Assembly: GCF_001625215.2 (NCBI RefSeq)
Contig: NC_030383.2
Location: 446,779 to 510,778 of the forward strand
Direction of reading: 5' to 3'
Origin: Daucus carota subsp. sativus
Taxonomy: Eukaryota; Streptophyta; Magnoliopsida; Apiales; Apiaceae
DNA: 64,000 nt
The notes under the pieces: model-generated
Database searches by the model: none
What the model was told of the DNA's origin: nothing
The model's input: only the letters and a program-made list of their open reading frames with translations
Shown here: in pieces, positions 39,825-52,351 of the stretch
Position numbering within the stretch: the first letter of the stretch is position 1
Layout of the letters: each line of letters opens with the position of its first letter
Position numbers and translations under genes: made by a program

Positions 39825-42800
39825 ATGGGTCTTGTTGTTTCTCCTACACTTCGTTCTCTGCTATCTACTCTATACTCCCTCTCTTCAAGAACTAATTCAA
39901 GACCATGTTTCTTTTACTCCAGAACTTCACTCTCTCTCATATCCTCTCTCCCCTTTAAACCCGCTCATTTTCCCCTTCTCCATCTCTCTCCTAAACCCCC
40001 CTTCGCTCTTTTCTGCTCAAACGGTCTCTCTCTCCCCCCCCCCCCTCTCTCTCTCTCTCTCTCCCTCCCTCCCTTTCTCACCTACCTAAACACACATATT
40101 TATGAAGTTTGCTTCTTTTTCAGCTACAGAGAGAACAGTGGTGCTCAACAATGATGCAAGAGTGACTCTTAATTCAGACCCAGTTGCAGATTCAAGTGCT
40201 ACGATTGCTGCTATTGTTACTTCTATTGGTGGACCGCCTGGGGCTGTGGGGATTGTCAGATTATCTGGTCCTACTGCGGTTACTATTGTTTCAAAAGTTT
40301 TTAGTCCTGGACTAAAGAACAAGAAAAAGAATAGAGATAGTTATAGTTGGAAACCCACTAGTCATTTTGTTGAATATGGTCTTGTTTTCGACTCTGATGA
40401 CAATGTTGTCGATGAGGTACATTTGCTTCAGTTTCTGTTGATATGTGTGTGTATTGGACCCTGACGATGTTGTTGTTGATGAGCTACATTTAAGCTATTC
40501 TTGTTTTTTGTAAATGTGTGTGTGTATTGTGGTTTTTAGTAGAGCTTATATTAACTTATTGTTTTTGTACTGTGTTCATATTGTTTAGATCATACAATCG
40601 TGACTTTGATTGCTACAAAATTATTATGAAATGCCGAATTGTGTTTGTTTATGTTATTAATAGTGGAGATTTTTTTTATTTTTTATTTGTAAGGTTTTGG
40701 CTGTACCCATGTTGGCTCCTAGATCTTATACACGAGAAGATGTAGTCGAGCTTCAGTGTCATGGTAGTGAGGTCTGTCTGCAGCGTGTACTGAGAGTGTG
40801 CCTGGAAGCTGGTGCAAGGCTTGCTGAGCCAGGTTACGTCTTACTATTTTCTTAAATTTGTAAAATTTGAGGAGTAGTTCGTATGAATTTTTAAAATCTA
40901 TTCAAATTTATTTACTAAAATCTGTAGCTTTCCCAAAACTAAGGTGCATTTTTCATAGTCCATATGTCTGATCATGTTATTGTTATGAATATATAAACTC
41001 GAATAATTCTTTATAGTTTGGCTTTGGCTTCCGAATAAATCATCTCCTAAGCTATGTAGATGTTCTTATTGCATTTTGTTCACATCCACGTCGTTTAGGG
41101 GCTACTGTTTGCGCCAACCTTTGCAAATATTAACATATTCTTTATTTATGATTAACTGATATGACTGAAACATTGTCAATATAGAAATGTTTGTTTTAAA
41201 TCAGACATCCTTTTTTCTGTCAATAGGTGAGTTCACCCTTCGTGCTTTCCTGAACGGTCGTTTGGACCTTTCTCAAGCTGAAAATGTGGGAACACTCATA
41301 TCAGCCAAATCCGTGGCTGCTGCAGATGCTGCATTGGCTGGAATCCAGGCATGAGACATTTTGAATTAAAATATTTCTATCGTCTAGACGTCTATAATAG
41401 TGAAGCTTGAGTGGCACATGGTGAATTTTCCTAAATAATTTTTTATGACAGGGTGGATTCTCCTCTTTGGTGAGATCACTGAGAATTCAGTGCATTGAGT
41501 TACTCACCGAGATTGAAGCTCGTTTAGATTTTGATGATGAAATGCCACCGCTAGATGTGGATCTAGCTATGGACAAGATACGTGCGATGTCTGACCATGT
41601 GAAGGATGCACTTGAAACTGCTAACTACGACAAACTTTTGCAGTCAGGGTTGCAGGTATAATTGGGATCAGAGATGGTAGCAACTTATTTGTTACATATG
41701 TTACCTTTAAAGTACAGTTTGCTTTGCTTGAAGTTTTTAATTTAGAAATTTGCTTTATAGTATCCTTCGGTGCCATGCTAATGATGAGTATATCGCTACT
41801 ATTTCGGTGCTTCTGAAAACCCTACAACCTGTACTGATACATCTGTTCCATTCAAGGAACCCAAACCTTGCTCATTTTCTTACATATATAAGATATATTT
41901 TTGCTCCATGTTGACCCTTTATAGCAGGATATATCAGTACAAAATTGGTAGAATGATTTACAAGCGAAATTAGGCTTGCATAAATACATAAACAAATGAA
42001 AGCAGATATCAGACTGTTTTACCTCCTGAATATGAATTAGAAGTACATGATATCTATATAGATACCAAGCCTAAGAATTTTCAATACGAGATGTACAAAG
42101 AAATCATGGTGGTGGTGCTGCGATGATTTCACTTGATAAGTTCTTTACTTCTGGGACTGAAAGATATACATGCCATAATCTTTATTTTTCTTCTGGATGT
42201 GGAAGTACTTTATGGTAACTATATTTTCCTCCCCTTATTAAAATCTCCTGCAGATAGCAATCATTGGAAGGCCAAATGTTGGAAAATCTAGCCTTCTTAA
42301 TGCATGGAGCAAGGTATGTTCAATATTAATTTTGTCACTTGAATTCATACATGCTTTACATATGTTTAGCAACTGTTGAACTTTTAAAGGCATCTTAGAT
42401 GCCTATTTTGCATCTTGCAATGCATCATATAATATTCCTGACAAATCTCTAAACTGCTGCAATGAGTTACCCCAAATGAAAGTAATACTTCCGCAAGTGA
42501 AAAAATCCACAATCATGAGAAGCATCATCAAGTACCCTAACTCATCCAGCAATTCACTTATCTTATTGTTTGGGAAATTTGTCAATGGTGATTTGACGGA
42601 TAAAATAGTATGAACTTGGTTTATCTGTAACACATGTTAATAAAATAACACCTTTGCTTAAGAATCAAACAAATAGACGGAATAGCATTAAAGTAACTAT
42701 TACAACATCACTAGTTTGAAATACTGAATGGTAAGCACTTCTCTACAAAAACTATAAGAACCTTACTAACGGCACCACGTCTTGGCTTGTTTTGCACTTT

Positions 42801-45800
42801 GTGGTGTCATTAGCGTGACCTTCTATAGTTTTTTGTAGAAGGGTGATACGTAAAATGCACAGTTCTGAAATAGTGATGTTGTAATAGTTAGTTTAGTGCT
42901 ATTCTATTCCCTTTTTTTAGCGGTTAATATTAATGACAAATTTTGGTGGCTTTGTGCAACCCTAAAGTGTTTCAACCATATAGAAGAGACACTACCCTTA
43001 AAAAAATTCTTAACGGCAAAAAAAGAGAAATTTGTTTGGATCGCAACCATTACAAGAGAATAATTTAATTCTAAAATCAAAGGCTTCCATTAATTATAGA
43101 TGTTCTTATAGGAGTAAAAAAACCCTACAACCATAAAAACAACTAAAATTTCATTAATAATTAGAAGAAAACTAGCAAAAGGAAACAAATCCTTTCAATA
43201 AATAATACCATAACCTAGAATAATCCTAATAATCTAGTTATCAAGTATAATTAAGTTCCTAAATAATAATAACTCTATTACTGAATAATAACATAAAATA
43301 AGCACTTCTTAATATTTGAAGTCACTGCAATGCATCAACTTCAGTACAACAATATTAAATTGGCCAATACAAAAATTTATTTCTAAGATGCTTTAACCTT
43401 CTAGTATAGATGGCCAGAGTATGACAGTGGTTGGTCTACTCCAACATAACAATGAATGGTATATGGAAAGAAAAATCCTGACCCATTAACTAGTCAAACT
43501 TATGTTGGATAACTATAACATCCGATTCTTTATCCCATATCAACTTATGATATAGTGTAGGAAGATGTAGAAAGATTTCTGTTTGATGATGATAATTTAC
43601 TTTAACTTTTAAGGTAAAATATGAAACAAAACAGCTATACCAGAGTTACACTAGATAGCTTAGAAGAAAGAAAAGAGTTATATGTAATGATCAACTCTCA
43701 ATCATTTTAATAATGTAAATTAATCTCAAACACAAATCTCTGTTAATAAGATAATAACTGATACTTTGATCACAATTGTTAATGCTAAACATCATAATAA
43801 CAGAAATGATCTCTTAATGCATGTATGTGAATATAACCTAGATATTGTCCATATAATCAGTTGTTCTTTGATATACATCTCTTCGTAGTATATTTTCTCT
43901 GTCCCCCTTGTTCAAATATCATAAGATTTCAACTGTAAGACAATTGCTCTTGATTCGGAAGCGTCTCTTGCTATTACTTGAGTCTTTGTTTTCTCATTTA
44001 TGGCGCCCACCACTTATGTATGACTTTTCATCTTATTGCATGTCATATTTACACTTTAGTATGCAGAGTGAGAGGGCGATAGTGACAAATGTTGCTGGAA
44101 CCACAAGGGATATTCTGGAAGCTGATATTACTGTTCATGGTATACCTGTCACCCTCCTCGACACAGCTGGTATAAGGGAAACTGAGGATATTGTAGAAAA
44201 AATTGGTAAGCTTTGTTTTATGCATATAACTTCTGGGGAAGTCATGTGGCGAAGAGTATTGAAGCAGATAATGTGGTTTTCAGTAGTTTGACCACTGTGT
44301 CCCTTAATAGTATGTTCATCTTGTTGTCACAGGAGTAGAGAGATCTAGAGCAGCTGCTATGGGTGCTGACCTGATTATTATGGCAGTAAGTGCACTCGAG
44401 GGTTGGACTTTGGAAGACACCGAACTTCTTGATAGAATTAATTGCAATAAGGTCCTGTCCTATCCATCATCTATTTCCCCTTGATCAAATTATCAATATA
44501 TCTTTTTGCTAACAATATTTATCTCTACTTATATTCATAAATTTGGAATACTTGTTTTGATTTTACTACATGTGTAAGATCTCAACATTTGCTTCGACAT
44601 TAATATCTATGTCTATAGTGTGTCCGTGTTGTGTTCTAAAAACTCTGTGAATTAATTATGTACATGTATACTAGAACAGTTGAAATGTATTTAAGACATG
44701 GCAGGAGAGGGAAGTGAATATCTTCATGTCATAACTTTCTTAAGTTTTACGCTCTGGGTGTAAGATTTTGCTTATTGCATTGTGCTTGTATGTTGGTGTT
44801 TCTGTATATTGGAAACTCTAGTTTCTTCAGAGACTTGGCTGGACAGGGTATTAAAATAATACGACTTGCTTTAATATAAAACAGTTAATTTCATGCAAGT
44901 TGTTTAGCTTAACACTATCATTTTCTTATCTAGAACTTCATAATTTTGGCTGTTCCTTTCCACAGAGTGCATATGAATCTTCTTCTCCAGTGATCCTTGT
45001 AATCAACAAAATAGACTGTGTTCCAAATGCTTCTTCCAAATGGGTCAATAACAGTGGCTACACATTTGTAAAGTGCATTTTTACTTGTGCTGTCACTGGT
45101 CAAGGCATACAGGATCTCGAGACAGCGATCCTAGAAATTATTGGTCTTGACAGAATTCCTAGAGGAGGCCGCAAGTGGGCTGTGAACCAGGTTAATTTCT
45201 AACTATAGGAACCGTCTTTTGTAGTATCTAACTTGTATTTACGTTTTAACCTCTATTTATTGTTGCTAGCGAACAGTTGGTGATGAAGTCATGTGTAGAT
45301 GACTTCCTCAGAGAGATAATATAATTAGGTTATGCCAACAATTACTGATGCGAAAACCATCTTTGGCTTAAAATGAAGATGTATACAATTAGATTCATAT
45401 TATTAAAGGCTAAGATTGTGATCCTTAGATAAGCATCTAACTTGTGCCAACCTGTCAGATCTCGTATAGAATAGGCGACCTAAAACATGAACCTATAATC
45501 TTCTCACAAACGTGGAGGCATGAAGTCAGATGTAATGATTTGTCTGTATTTAAGCAGCTTGCAATAAAATTTGTAGCCTAAGACACTGATTTCCAGGACT
45601 TCAAATTGTTAATTTGTGGTCTTTATAATCACTGACAAGAGCCAGTATTTAATTTTTATTTACTTCATTCTTTTCCACAAATAGTTTATATTTTGTTGGA
45701 AGAATAGTTGGTACTTCATGAGTCATGAACACCATGGTATCTTCATATCAAATCTTGTTTTCTTCCGTGAACTATGATTAATATGGATTCCTGGGGTCTT

Positions 45801-46020
45801 AAGTTTTGTGTTGATAAAATATCAGAGGCACTGTGAGCAGCTTCTACGGACCAAGGATGCTCTTCTTAGGTTAATGTCAACAATCGACGATGAAATGCCC
45901 TTAGATTTTTGGACGATTGATTTAAGAGACGCTGCTATGGCTCTGGGGCAAATCAGTGGAGAGGACATATCTGAAGAAGTTTTGTCGAGCATCTTCAGCA
46001 AATTTTGTATTGGTAAATAG
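39825..46020 (+). CDS. tRNA-modification GTPase MnmE/TrmE, organellar
   Basis: Ten exons splice in phase: 39825-40023, 40124-40416, 40694-40832, 41227-41348, 41452-41655, 42254-42313, 44067-44205, 44333-44451, 44966-45190, 45826-46020, giving 564 aa. The first ~65 residues are Ser/Arg-rich without acids, typical of a mitochondrial or plastid transit peptide. Next come the tetrahydrofolate-binding N-domain ([20 protein letters not shown]), a helical domain, and an inserted G domain: G1 GRPNVGKSS (about 324-332), G2 AGTTRD, G3 DTAGIRET, G4 NKID (439-442). The conserved FCIGK ends the protein, with the catalytic Cys at 561. The family, working with GidA/MnmG, makes the 5-carboxymethylaminomethyl-type wobble-uridine modification in tRNA. 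The intron after exon 4 uses a GC donor. The gene looks functional. Confidence 0.93.
40026..40080 (+). repeat. Pyrimidine microsatellite forming MnmE intron 1
   Basis: CT repeats, a run of about thirteen C, more CT repeats and CCCT repeats fill over half of the 100-base intron 40024-40123. Reading straight through gives longer but unrelated open frames that end before the conserved domain, which is why the intron is inferred. Confidence 0.85.
42679..42910. mobile_element. Fold-back MITE in MnmE intron 6
   Basis: Two arms of about 100 bases pair over nearly the whole element: GGAATAGCATTAAAGTAAC, then ACTATTACAACATCAC, then TCTACAAAAACTATA on the left, with complementary phrases on the right. 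The short loop holds CGTCTTGGCTTG. The intron is 1,753 bases, by far the longest in this gene. No clean target duplication was defined. Confidence 0.8.
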
Positions 46021-46671
46021 ATTTTGTTTAACCTAGTTAGTCACAGTGTTTAGCATAATGTAAATAGGAAAAGATGTTTACTGTCACAAATTGTGACTCA
46101 CAATTTGGCTTGCTAATTATATTTCTTAGCAATGTGATTGCATTTGAGTCGTCATTCGGTTGTCATCTCCTCTGATCATAACATTCATTTGGCTGGATTT
46201 GAAATTAAAATTCAAAATGCAATTGCTAGAAAACCGAAATTCTCAAGGCCAAAACAATCTTCTTGTAATTATGCCATTAGAAATAGACATTACAGAGATA
46301 AATTATTATATAAAAAAATTATTTTTTGTTCCAATATAAGAAAGTAGCACATCAGACTTTCATAAATCAATAAATTAATAAAATTTATCATCGAGACGTA
46401 TTAAATTATAGAGATTTTACTCCAGAGGCACATTTCAGTCACTAATTGAAGATATTTTCACTAATTGAAGTCATCGGTTACACAAATTGAGTAGAAGAAA
46501 AGGCCATACAATTTATTCCGACTACATTGATTTGCAATCTAAAATAAGTACCATTAAGGATACATTACATTACTACCAAACAATCTAAATAACCTGAGAA
46601 ACATAAACTACTGATCTGACTGCAACCCAAACAAACCCCTCCTGAAGATCTAAGAAACATCTGAGCTCTGA
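46021..46671. other. Convergent spacer between MnmE and LTPG genes
   Basis: Shared 3' flank of two convergent genes. No additional gene recognised; the short open frame at 46138-46347 has no coding character. Confidence 0.5.
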
Positions 46672-47515
46672 TCATAGAGATTCATAGAGAACAAAACCGA
46701 CACAACTTATCAACGTCGAGAGAACTGCAATGGAAGTGGATAAAGAAGACGAAGCTTTCGATGGACCTGGAGCTGGAGCTTCTGGTGCTGGTTTTGGAGA
46801 TTTGGACTTGGACGGTGCTTGGATGTGATGTTTTGGTGTAGGATTAGCTTCAATTCCATATAATTAAACAAATACATATGAGTCCGAGATTGCATTATGT
46901 ATTAAATCTGAAATAAATCTAATAATTTATCTGATTTCTCAAATTAAACAGAATTTATCTAGTACCTGGAGCTGGAGATGGTTGATGATGAGAATCATCA
47001 GGAACTGCATGCATGAAAAATAAATAAAAATTATTACCATATATACCAAATTTGTAAAATCGAGTAACATTAAATCTCAGGACCGGCCCTGTAACATTAA
47101 ATCAACAGATCTTAATCGACTTACTCTGACATTTGGGAAGCTTAGAAGAAACACCACAAGCAGACGGCAAATTCTTGGCCCTTGTAACATTCAAACTAAT
47201 TCCCAAACCTGCAGTGCTCTTCAAAGCTGCACACAAACAAGTTTCATTTTTCTTCATAATCTTCTTAAATCCCGAACAACACATCGGCTCTGGCTTGGTT
47301 TGCTTGCCCCCATTGGCCAAATACGGTGCACAATCCATCATTTGGTACACCATAGCACCGCAATCGGACCCCGAATTGCCCGAATGCGGTGCAGGAGTCG
47401 GAGAATGACGTGGCGATGGTTGCGACGACGGAGACTTGAGTCTCACGCCACATTCCACCGCCCCTAGCAAGTTCCATGCACAAAGAATGCATGCAATGAG
47501 CCAAAACCTTGACAT
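46672..47515 (-). CDS. GPI-anchored non-specific lipid-transfer protein
   Basis: Three exons, 47515-47125, 47004-46966 and 46847-46672, splice in phase to 201 aa. A signal peptide (residues 1 to about 22, core FWLIACILCAW) is followed by a Ser/Pro-rich stretch. Then comes the eight-cysteine LTP/prolamin-like domain in the order C, C, CC, CxC, C, C (DCGAMVYQMMDCAPYL; MCCSGFKK; TCLCAAL; SACG). The tail is Pro/Ser/Lys-rich with arabinogalactan-like APAPGPS, and ends in a hydrophobic segment suited to GPI-anchor addition. Such proteins sit on the outer plasma membrane or wall and help deliver cuticular lipids. The extra Ser/Pro segment before the first cysteine is somewhat unusual for the family. 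It appears intact. Confidence 0.9.
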
Positions 47516-47820
47516 TTCGTGCTGTAAAAGTATATGGTAAAAAGACTGTAAAATTTTTTAGATGGTTTTGGTAAATGCAAGATGAAAAATGAGAAAGTTA
47601 CTGCAATTTGTCGTATGTATAAGCAGTAAAATTTGAAAAGCTGTTAGATCATCCCCTGTTTTCATGACTGCAGAAAGTGGACGTTAAAACCCTATCCAGT
47701 TTGTTGTGTGGGTTTTCAATTTTTACCGTTGAAAGTGTTATGATAAGAAATAGTCTTCCCTATAATTAGGCAGTTAATTTATATACATATAACGGTAGTA
47801 TAAATTATTCTGTAAATATG

Positions 47821-49068
47821 TTCTTTCTCAATTAGATTTGTTGGATTCAATGAAATATATTATAGAATCAGGTTCTATTGGATTTATTTTAGATTTTAAC
47901 TTTTATTTTCTAATTTTAAAATTATATATAATCACCTGCAAATAGCCTAGCCAAGAAATTAGAACAATGATTTGAAAAATACATTCATTATTATTTGTCA
48001 GTGAATAATACACAAAATTGAGTAATATAAATTGTGTTATATTAGCAACATTCATAGGTATTTATTTATTGAAAAGTATACTACGTACATCACAAAATTA
48101 TTTTTTATCTTAAAAGTTAATTTTTAAAATGTAAAACCATTACTAAAAGATCAAATATGCTTTTAATTTTTTTTTAAGAATTTTATTTTGTAACAAAAAA
48201 CAGGCTAGTTTTTGTAATTGCATTGACGGGTGGACCAGGTCTTTCGGTTTTAGACTGTTATGATTCATTATAACAACTTTTAGTATATTAAAATTAAAAT
48301 AAAATGAATAATAAATAGTAATCAAACAAAGATTTGATTTTTAAGTTATGTTTATTTTTATTTTTTTGAAAGTAAGTTATGTTTATTTATAAAATAAATA
48401 AAATTGATAAAGACTATTAATTGATTTATTTGTGCATATCATATATTTATATATTAAAACCGAGCATTCTTTCTCAATTAGATTTATAAATTTATATTAT
48501 AGATTCAGATCCTCAAATTGTTGGATTTATATTAAATTTTAACTTTTATTTTCTTATTTTAAAATCTTGTTGTACTCTATTTCTATTCCTCTATATAATA
48601 TAATCACCTGCAAATAGCCTGGTCAAGAAATTAAAACATTGATTAAGAAAATACATTATTATTATTTGTTAGTGAGTAATATTCAAAATTAAGTAATATA
48701 AATTGTGTTATATTAGCAACATGCATATATTTATTTATTTATTGAAAAGTATATTAGATACATCACAAAATTATATCTTAAAAGTTAATTTTAAAAATCT
48801 AAAAACCATTATTAAAAGATTAAATATGTTTTTAATTTTTTTAAAGAACTCTATTTTGTAACAAGAAACATGCTAACTTTTCTCACGGGTTTTTCAGTTT
48901 TTGACTGTTGTGATTTATTAATTTTTAGTATATTGAAATTAAAAAAAATATTAAGTAGTGATCAAACAAAGATTTGATTTTGAGTTATATTTATTTATAA
49001 AATAAATAAATGAAACTGGTTAAGACTCAAGAATGTTATTTTAATTGATTTCTTATGCAAATCACACG
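47821..49068. repeat. Diverged ~648-bp tandem duplication
   Basis: Copy 1 (about 47821-48440) and copy 2 (about 48469-49068) both begin TTCTTTCTCAATTAGATTT. They share, in order, ATAATCACCTGCAAATAGCC, TAAATTGTGTTATATTAGCA, TACATCACAAAATTAT and ATCAAACAAAGATTTGATTT. Copies differ by many substitutions and small indels. No coding content, no terminal inverted repeats and no LTR features are seen. Confidence 0.9.
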
Positions 49069-50185
49069 TTATATTGAAAATTATTCTTCCAAACTATTAT
49101 TATAAAATCAAAAATTATAAAAGGAGAATTTAATATTTACAAATTTCTTTAAATTAACACCAAAAAAGACTCACAAGCTCATTATTCTGGGAAATAAATA
49201 TACATGAATTATTGTATAGACATAGACAAAGTTGTCAGAACATATAAATCCATCGACGAAATCTTTCGACTCAGCAACACGCTATAACTGAATTAAAAAA
49301 CTGATATTTATTTAACTAATAATATAAATGGCACCAATTATTTGCCTACTCGTCACTCCAAAATAGACACCATAAGCCCACTTGCCAACCTGTTCTTTAT
49401 TTTAGGCAATGATGATGCTTTTCTAACGCCTTTCGTTGTCCAGATGTTTACATAATCTTATATTTGTTTATTAAGTAATCTTTGATTAATGCTTCAAACA
49501 TTAAGGTTAAGTAGATTATAATCAAGTACAGCTCCATCTCCTTGATTATTGTTTTTTGTGTTTCCTAATCTACAGCAGCGAACATGGTATAAATATAAAC
49601 TTGTTTTTATAATTAAATCTCGAAAAATGAATATTCTCGAAAAAAAGGTTAATTTTAGTGCGAAGGAATCTCGTGGTTGCCTTTAGATAATTAATTCCCA
49701 CATGCATGGTTGGTTAATAACATCAAAGCAACGCAAGTTGGGGAAAAGCATAACCACACAAGAGCTTGATGCATCCACATCAATGACAAATGCCTTTCGA
49801 TGCTTGCTCAAAAACAGGTCCATGGAATAATAACAGTGGCGGAATCACGGAATCGATATTGGCCTTATCTTTGAAATCCCGATTGAGTCAGAAAAATTTA
49901 TATTTTTTTACAAAATCAGTATAGATTAATTATTTAAAACTTCAATTAATCAAGAAAATTTTGTTTTCAAATACATTAGCCTTGTAATATTTTAAATCCC
50001 GATTCCGTCACTGTCACGATATCAGCGGTAGTAGCAACAAAGGTGGAGAGGTGCATACAGTGATGTATTTAACTTCATCAAGAACTGACATATACATATG
50101 ATTGAACAAGTTAAAGTCCCATGCATAAATATGAAACCGGGTAAATACACATCTTTGACAGGGCATGTCTTGAGATTGTTAAAGT
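49069..50185. other. Spacer downstream of the FLZ gene
   Basis: AT-rich DNA containing the small inverted-repeat element at 49834-50013. No gene recognised. Confidence 0.5.
49834..50013. mobile_element. MITE relic with CAGTG termini
   Basis: Left end CAGTGGCGGAATC and right end GATTCCGTCACTG form an imperfect inverted repeat. Inner matches (AAATCCCGATT, AGCCTTGTAA / TGGCCTTAT) occur on the arms. These ends resemble hAT-type plant MITEs, but no 8-bp duplication survives. Confidence 0.55.
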
Positions 50186-50950
50186 TTACATAACGGCGGT
50201 GGCGACAGCCTCGCTTACTTCAGTTCCGGTGGCTATGGGTACGGGGATCGCTGCTGCGGCTTCGAGATTTTGTGATGCTAAACGCTTCTCTTTCCTCTCG
50301 TCTTGAATTATCTGTTGTTGCCGACACTCTGAACTGCAGAAACCGCTGTCTCCCCTGTTCCAATATCTACTCCGTTAAAATCAAATATACTCACGCACCC
50401 GTCTTGTCTTTGACAAGTATCATCATATAAAAAAAAGCGAGATACTATTGGATCAAGAGGTTGTTAGTCTGATCATATTACTCATAGAACAATTAGTAAT
50501 CGCTTAAATCATTTATTATAAACTCATCCATCTCCCCAAGTCATTCATGTTAGCCAGTTCATGTAATTTCCACCACTAGATTTTGTTTGGATCAGACTAG
50601 CTCTTTACGTTAAGCCGGAAATATTTACTTTCGTGCTTGTTATTGTATTTTATTAACGAGGCTACATGTATTTGAAACTTATTAAGGAGACTTAAACCAA
50701 AGAAATAAAGATATCACCTATACATGAAGATGTCACGGCCCGGGATGAGACGGAGCTTGCAGAGGGAGCAAGATCTCAAAAAATGAGCCGAGTCCGTGAA
50801 GTCCACAGAGTTGCGACGATGGTTCCTAACACCGGTCTGCGGAGTCAGAGGAGGAGGCGGAGCTGCTGCAGTAAAGCTGAGATCAAGCGTGAACTCGGTC
50901 ATGCTGGTAGTTCTCTTCATCGGTGGCCTCTGCCTCTTTCCCAACATCAT
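50186..50950 (-). CDS. FLZ (FCS-like) zinc-finger protein
   Basis: Two exons, 50950-50718 and 50354-50186, splice in phase to 133 aa. Residues 57-100 form the FLZ domain (formerly DUF581): HFLRSCSLCKLRL, then GRDIFMYRGDSGFCSSECR, with Cys at 61, 64, 84 and 88, and the trailing QQQIIQDE. The intron splits the domain at MYR|GD, the usual place in the family. FLZ proteins are plant-specific adaptors that bind SnRK1 kinase and help link energy and stress signalling (family knowledge). The N-terminal KRTTSMTEF phrase and Pro-rich stretch also recur in family members. Intact. Confidence 0.92.
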
Positions 50951-51940
50951 GCTTTTGTATGTGTAAATGTTGGCTTGTGAAATGATGTTGGAGTGAGGAG
51001 TGAAATGGTGGAAATGATGTTATGACTTATAAGCGAGAGCCAGAAAGTAAGGAGTGAATCTGCACCGTTGGTTCTGCTTGTCAGTGGAAATCTTAAGTCA
51101 CAGTTTCTTTTGGTATGTTGGATTGGTTTATGTCACCCTCACTTTCTTTTTTTTATAATCCAATGTCCAGACCAACTTTCACGCACCTCAACTAATTCGG
51201 AGAACTGCGAGCACACTCGTATTCACCAAGCATGACAATTTACTTTGATAGTTTCTGTATTCACCGAGCATGACAGTCTACTTACTTCCATGCCTCCCAG
51301 TGGAACCGAACCTGTGACCTTTTATGTCACCTCAACTTATTGTAATTTGTTTGAGACCTTTTGCTGGCCCCCCTTTCCAACATTTTGTTTTCTGCTCATC
51401 ATGGACTTTGTCCATCTTCCTTTCCTTCAATAAAAACACTCATTCTTTTAACTGTGCTCTCGAGTTCAAAACGGAGATAAGAGAAAAGAAGGAAAAAGTT
51501 GTTTTTGTTTGTTTTTTAAATTTCTCTCCAAGTTGTGCTTAGAAGATTTTTCAGAGGCCAGCCGTGCAGAGACACCACTCACCAATGAGGTTTCCTCAGT
51601 AAATTTTAAGAGGTTTTCAGAAAAAGTTGTGAGAATTACCATCTTTTCCAAAAGAAGAACACCATAGATAACTAACCAATCAACAATGAGATAGCTGCAT
51701 TCTCCAATTTTGATGTGTAACAATTTTGCGCACTATCTTATGACATAGACGGACAGAAAGGGGTGACAGAGTGAGAGGTAAAGATTCAGAGTGATTCCAG
51801 AGTTCCACTAAGACCTAATTGTCGACAAGATGAACAGCTATGTCTAAAAAAAAAAGTGCTCTGGAAATAAAAAATAGCTCCGGACAAACATTTCAATAAC
51901 AGCAGGAGTATACAGCAAGCATAAGCCGCAGAAGTAACTA
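50951..51940. other. FLZ promoter side and spacer
   Basis: No gene recognised. The first few hundred bases are the likely promoter of the minus-strand FLZ gene. The rest separates it from the LRR fragment. Confidence 0.45.
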
Positions 51941-51944
51941 CTGG

Positions 51945-52351
51945 ATAGGCTCGCATAACATTTCAGACTAAAACCTTCCAACTTCATATTTCTCACCGTA
52001 TCAGGCCAATTAATTCTGATCATGCCCACCTGGTCCAGTGATAACATTGCCACTGATGTAAGTTGCCAGATGCTATGAGGCAGGATTTTTGAGCTTCGTG
52101 CACAAACTCAAATCCAACACTTGTAGCCTACTCAGTTGTCCAACAGAATCTGGTAACTCTTCGATTGCTGTACTATATGCTTTAAGCACTTCTAAGCTTT
52201 GCATTTTTTTCCCCAATTCCTCAGGCAATTGCTCCAGCTTCGAACAGCAGTACAAATTTAGTTTTTTAGGCAACTTGAGGTTCCACATGCTATTTGGAAG
52301 ACTAGTAAGGTTTTTGCAATTAAATAAATCTAGTTGAACCAAATTAATCAA
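51945..52351 (-). pseudogene. Detached TNL LRR fragment
   Basis: An open stretch (52351-52073) encodes about four leucine-rich repeats (LVQLDLFNCKNLTSLPNSM; LEELPDSVGQLSRLQVLDL-like). One base is lost near 52,080, and the LRR reading resumes in another frame (LPHSIWQLTSVAMLSL, then WPDTVRNMKLEGF) to about 51,945. The second part matches the order in TNL-2 near 18,600-18,720. No exon structure, start or NB domain accompanies it. It lies downstream of, and in the same orientation as, the larger TNL at 53.0-56.2 kb, so it is probably the debris of a neighbouring paralogue. Confidence 0.8.

Noticed and set aside
39832-40089. Alternative first exon for the MnmE gene in another frame
   Set aside because: It ends at a stop before the conserved domain. 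The ATG at 39,825 with the intron 40024-40123 gives a frame-matched transit peptide instead.
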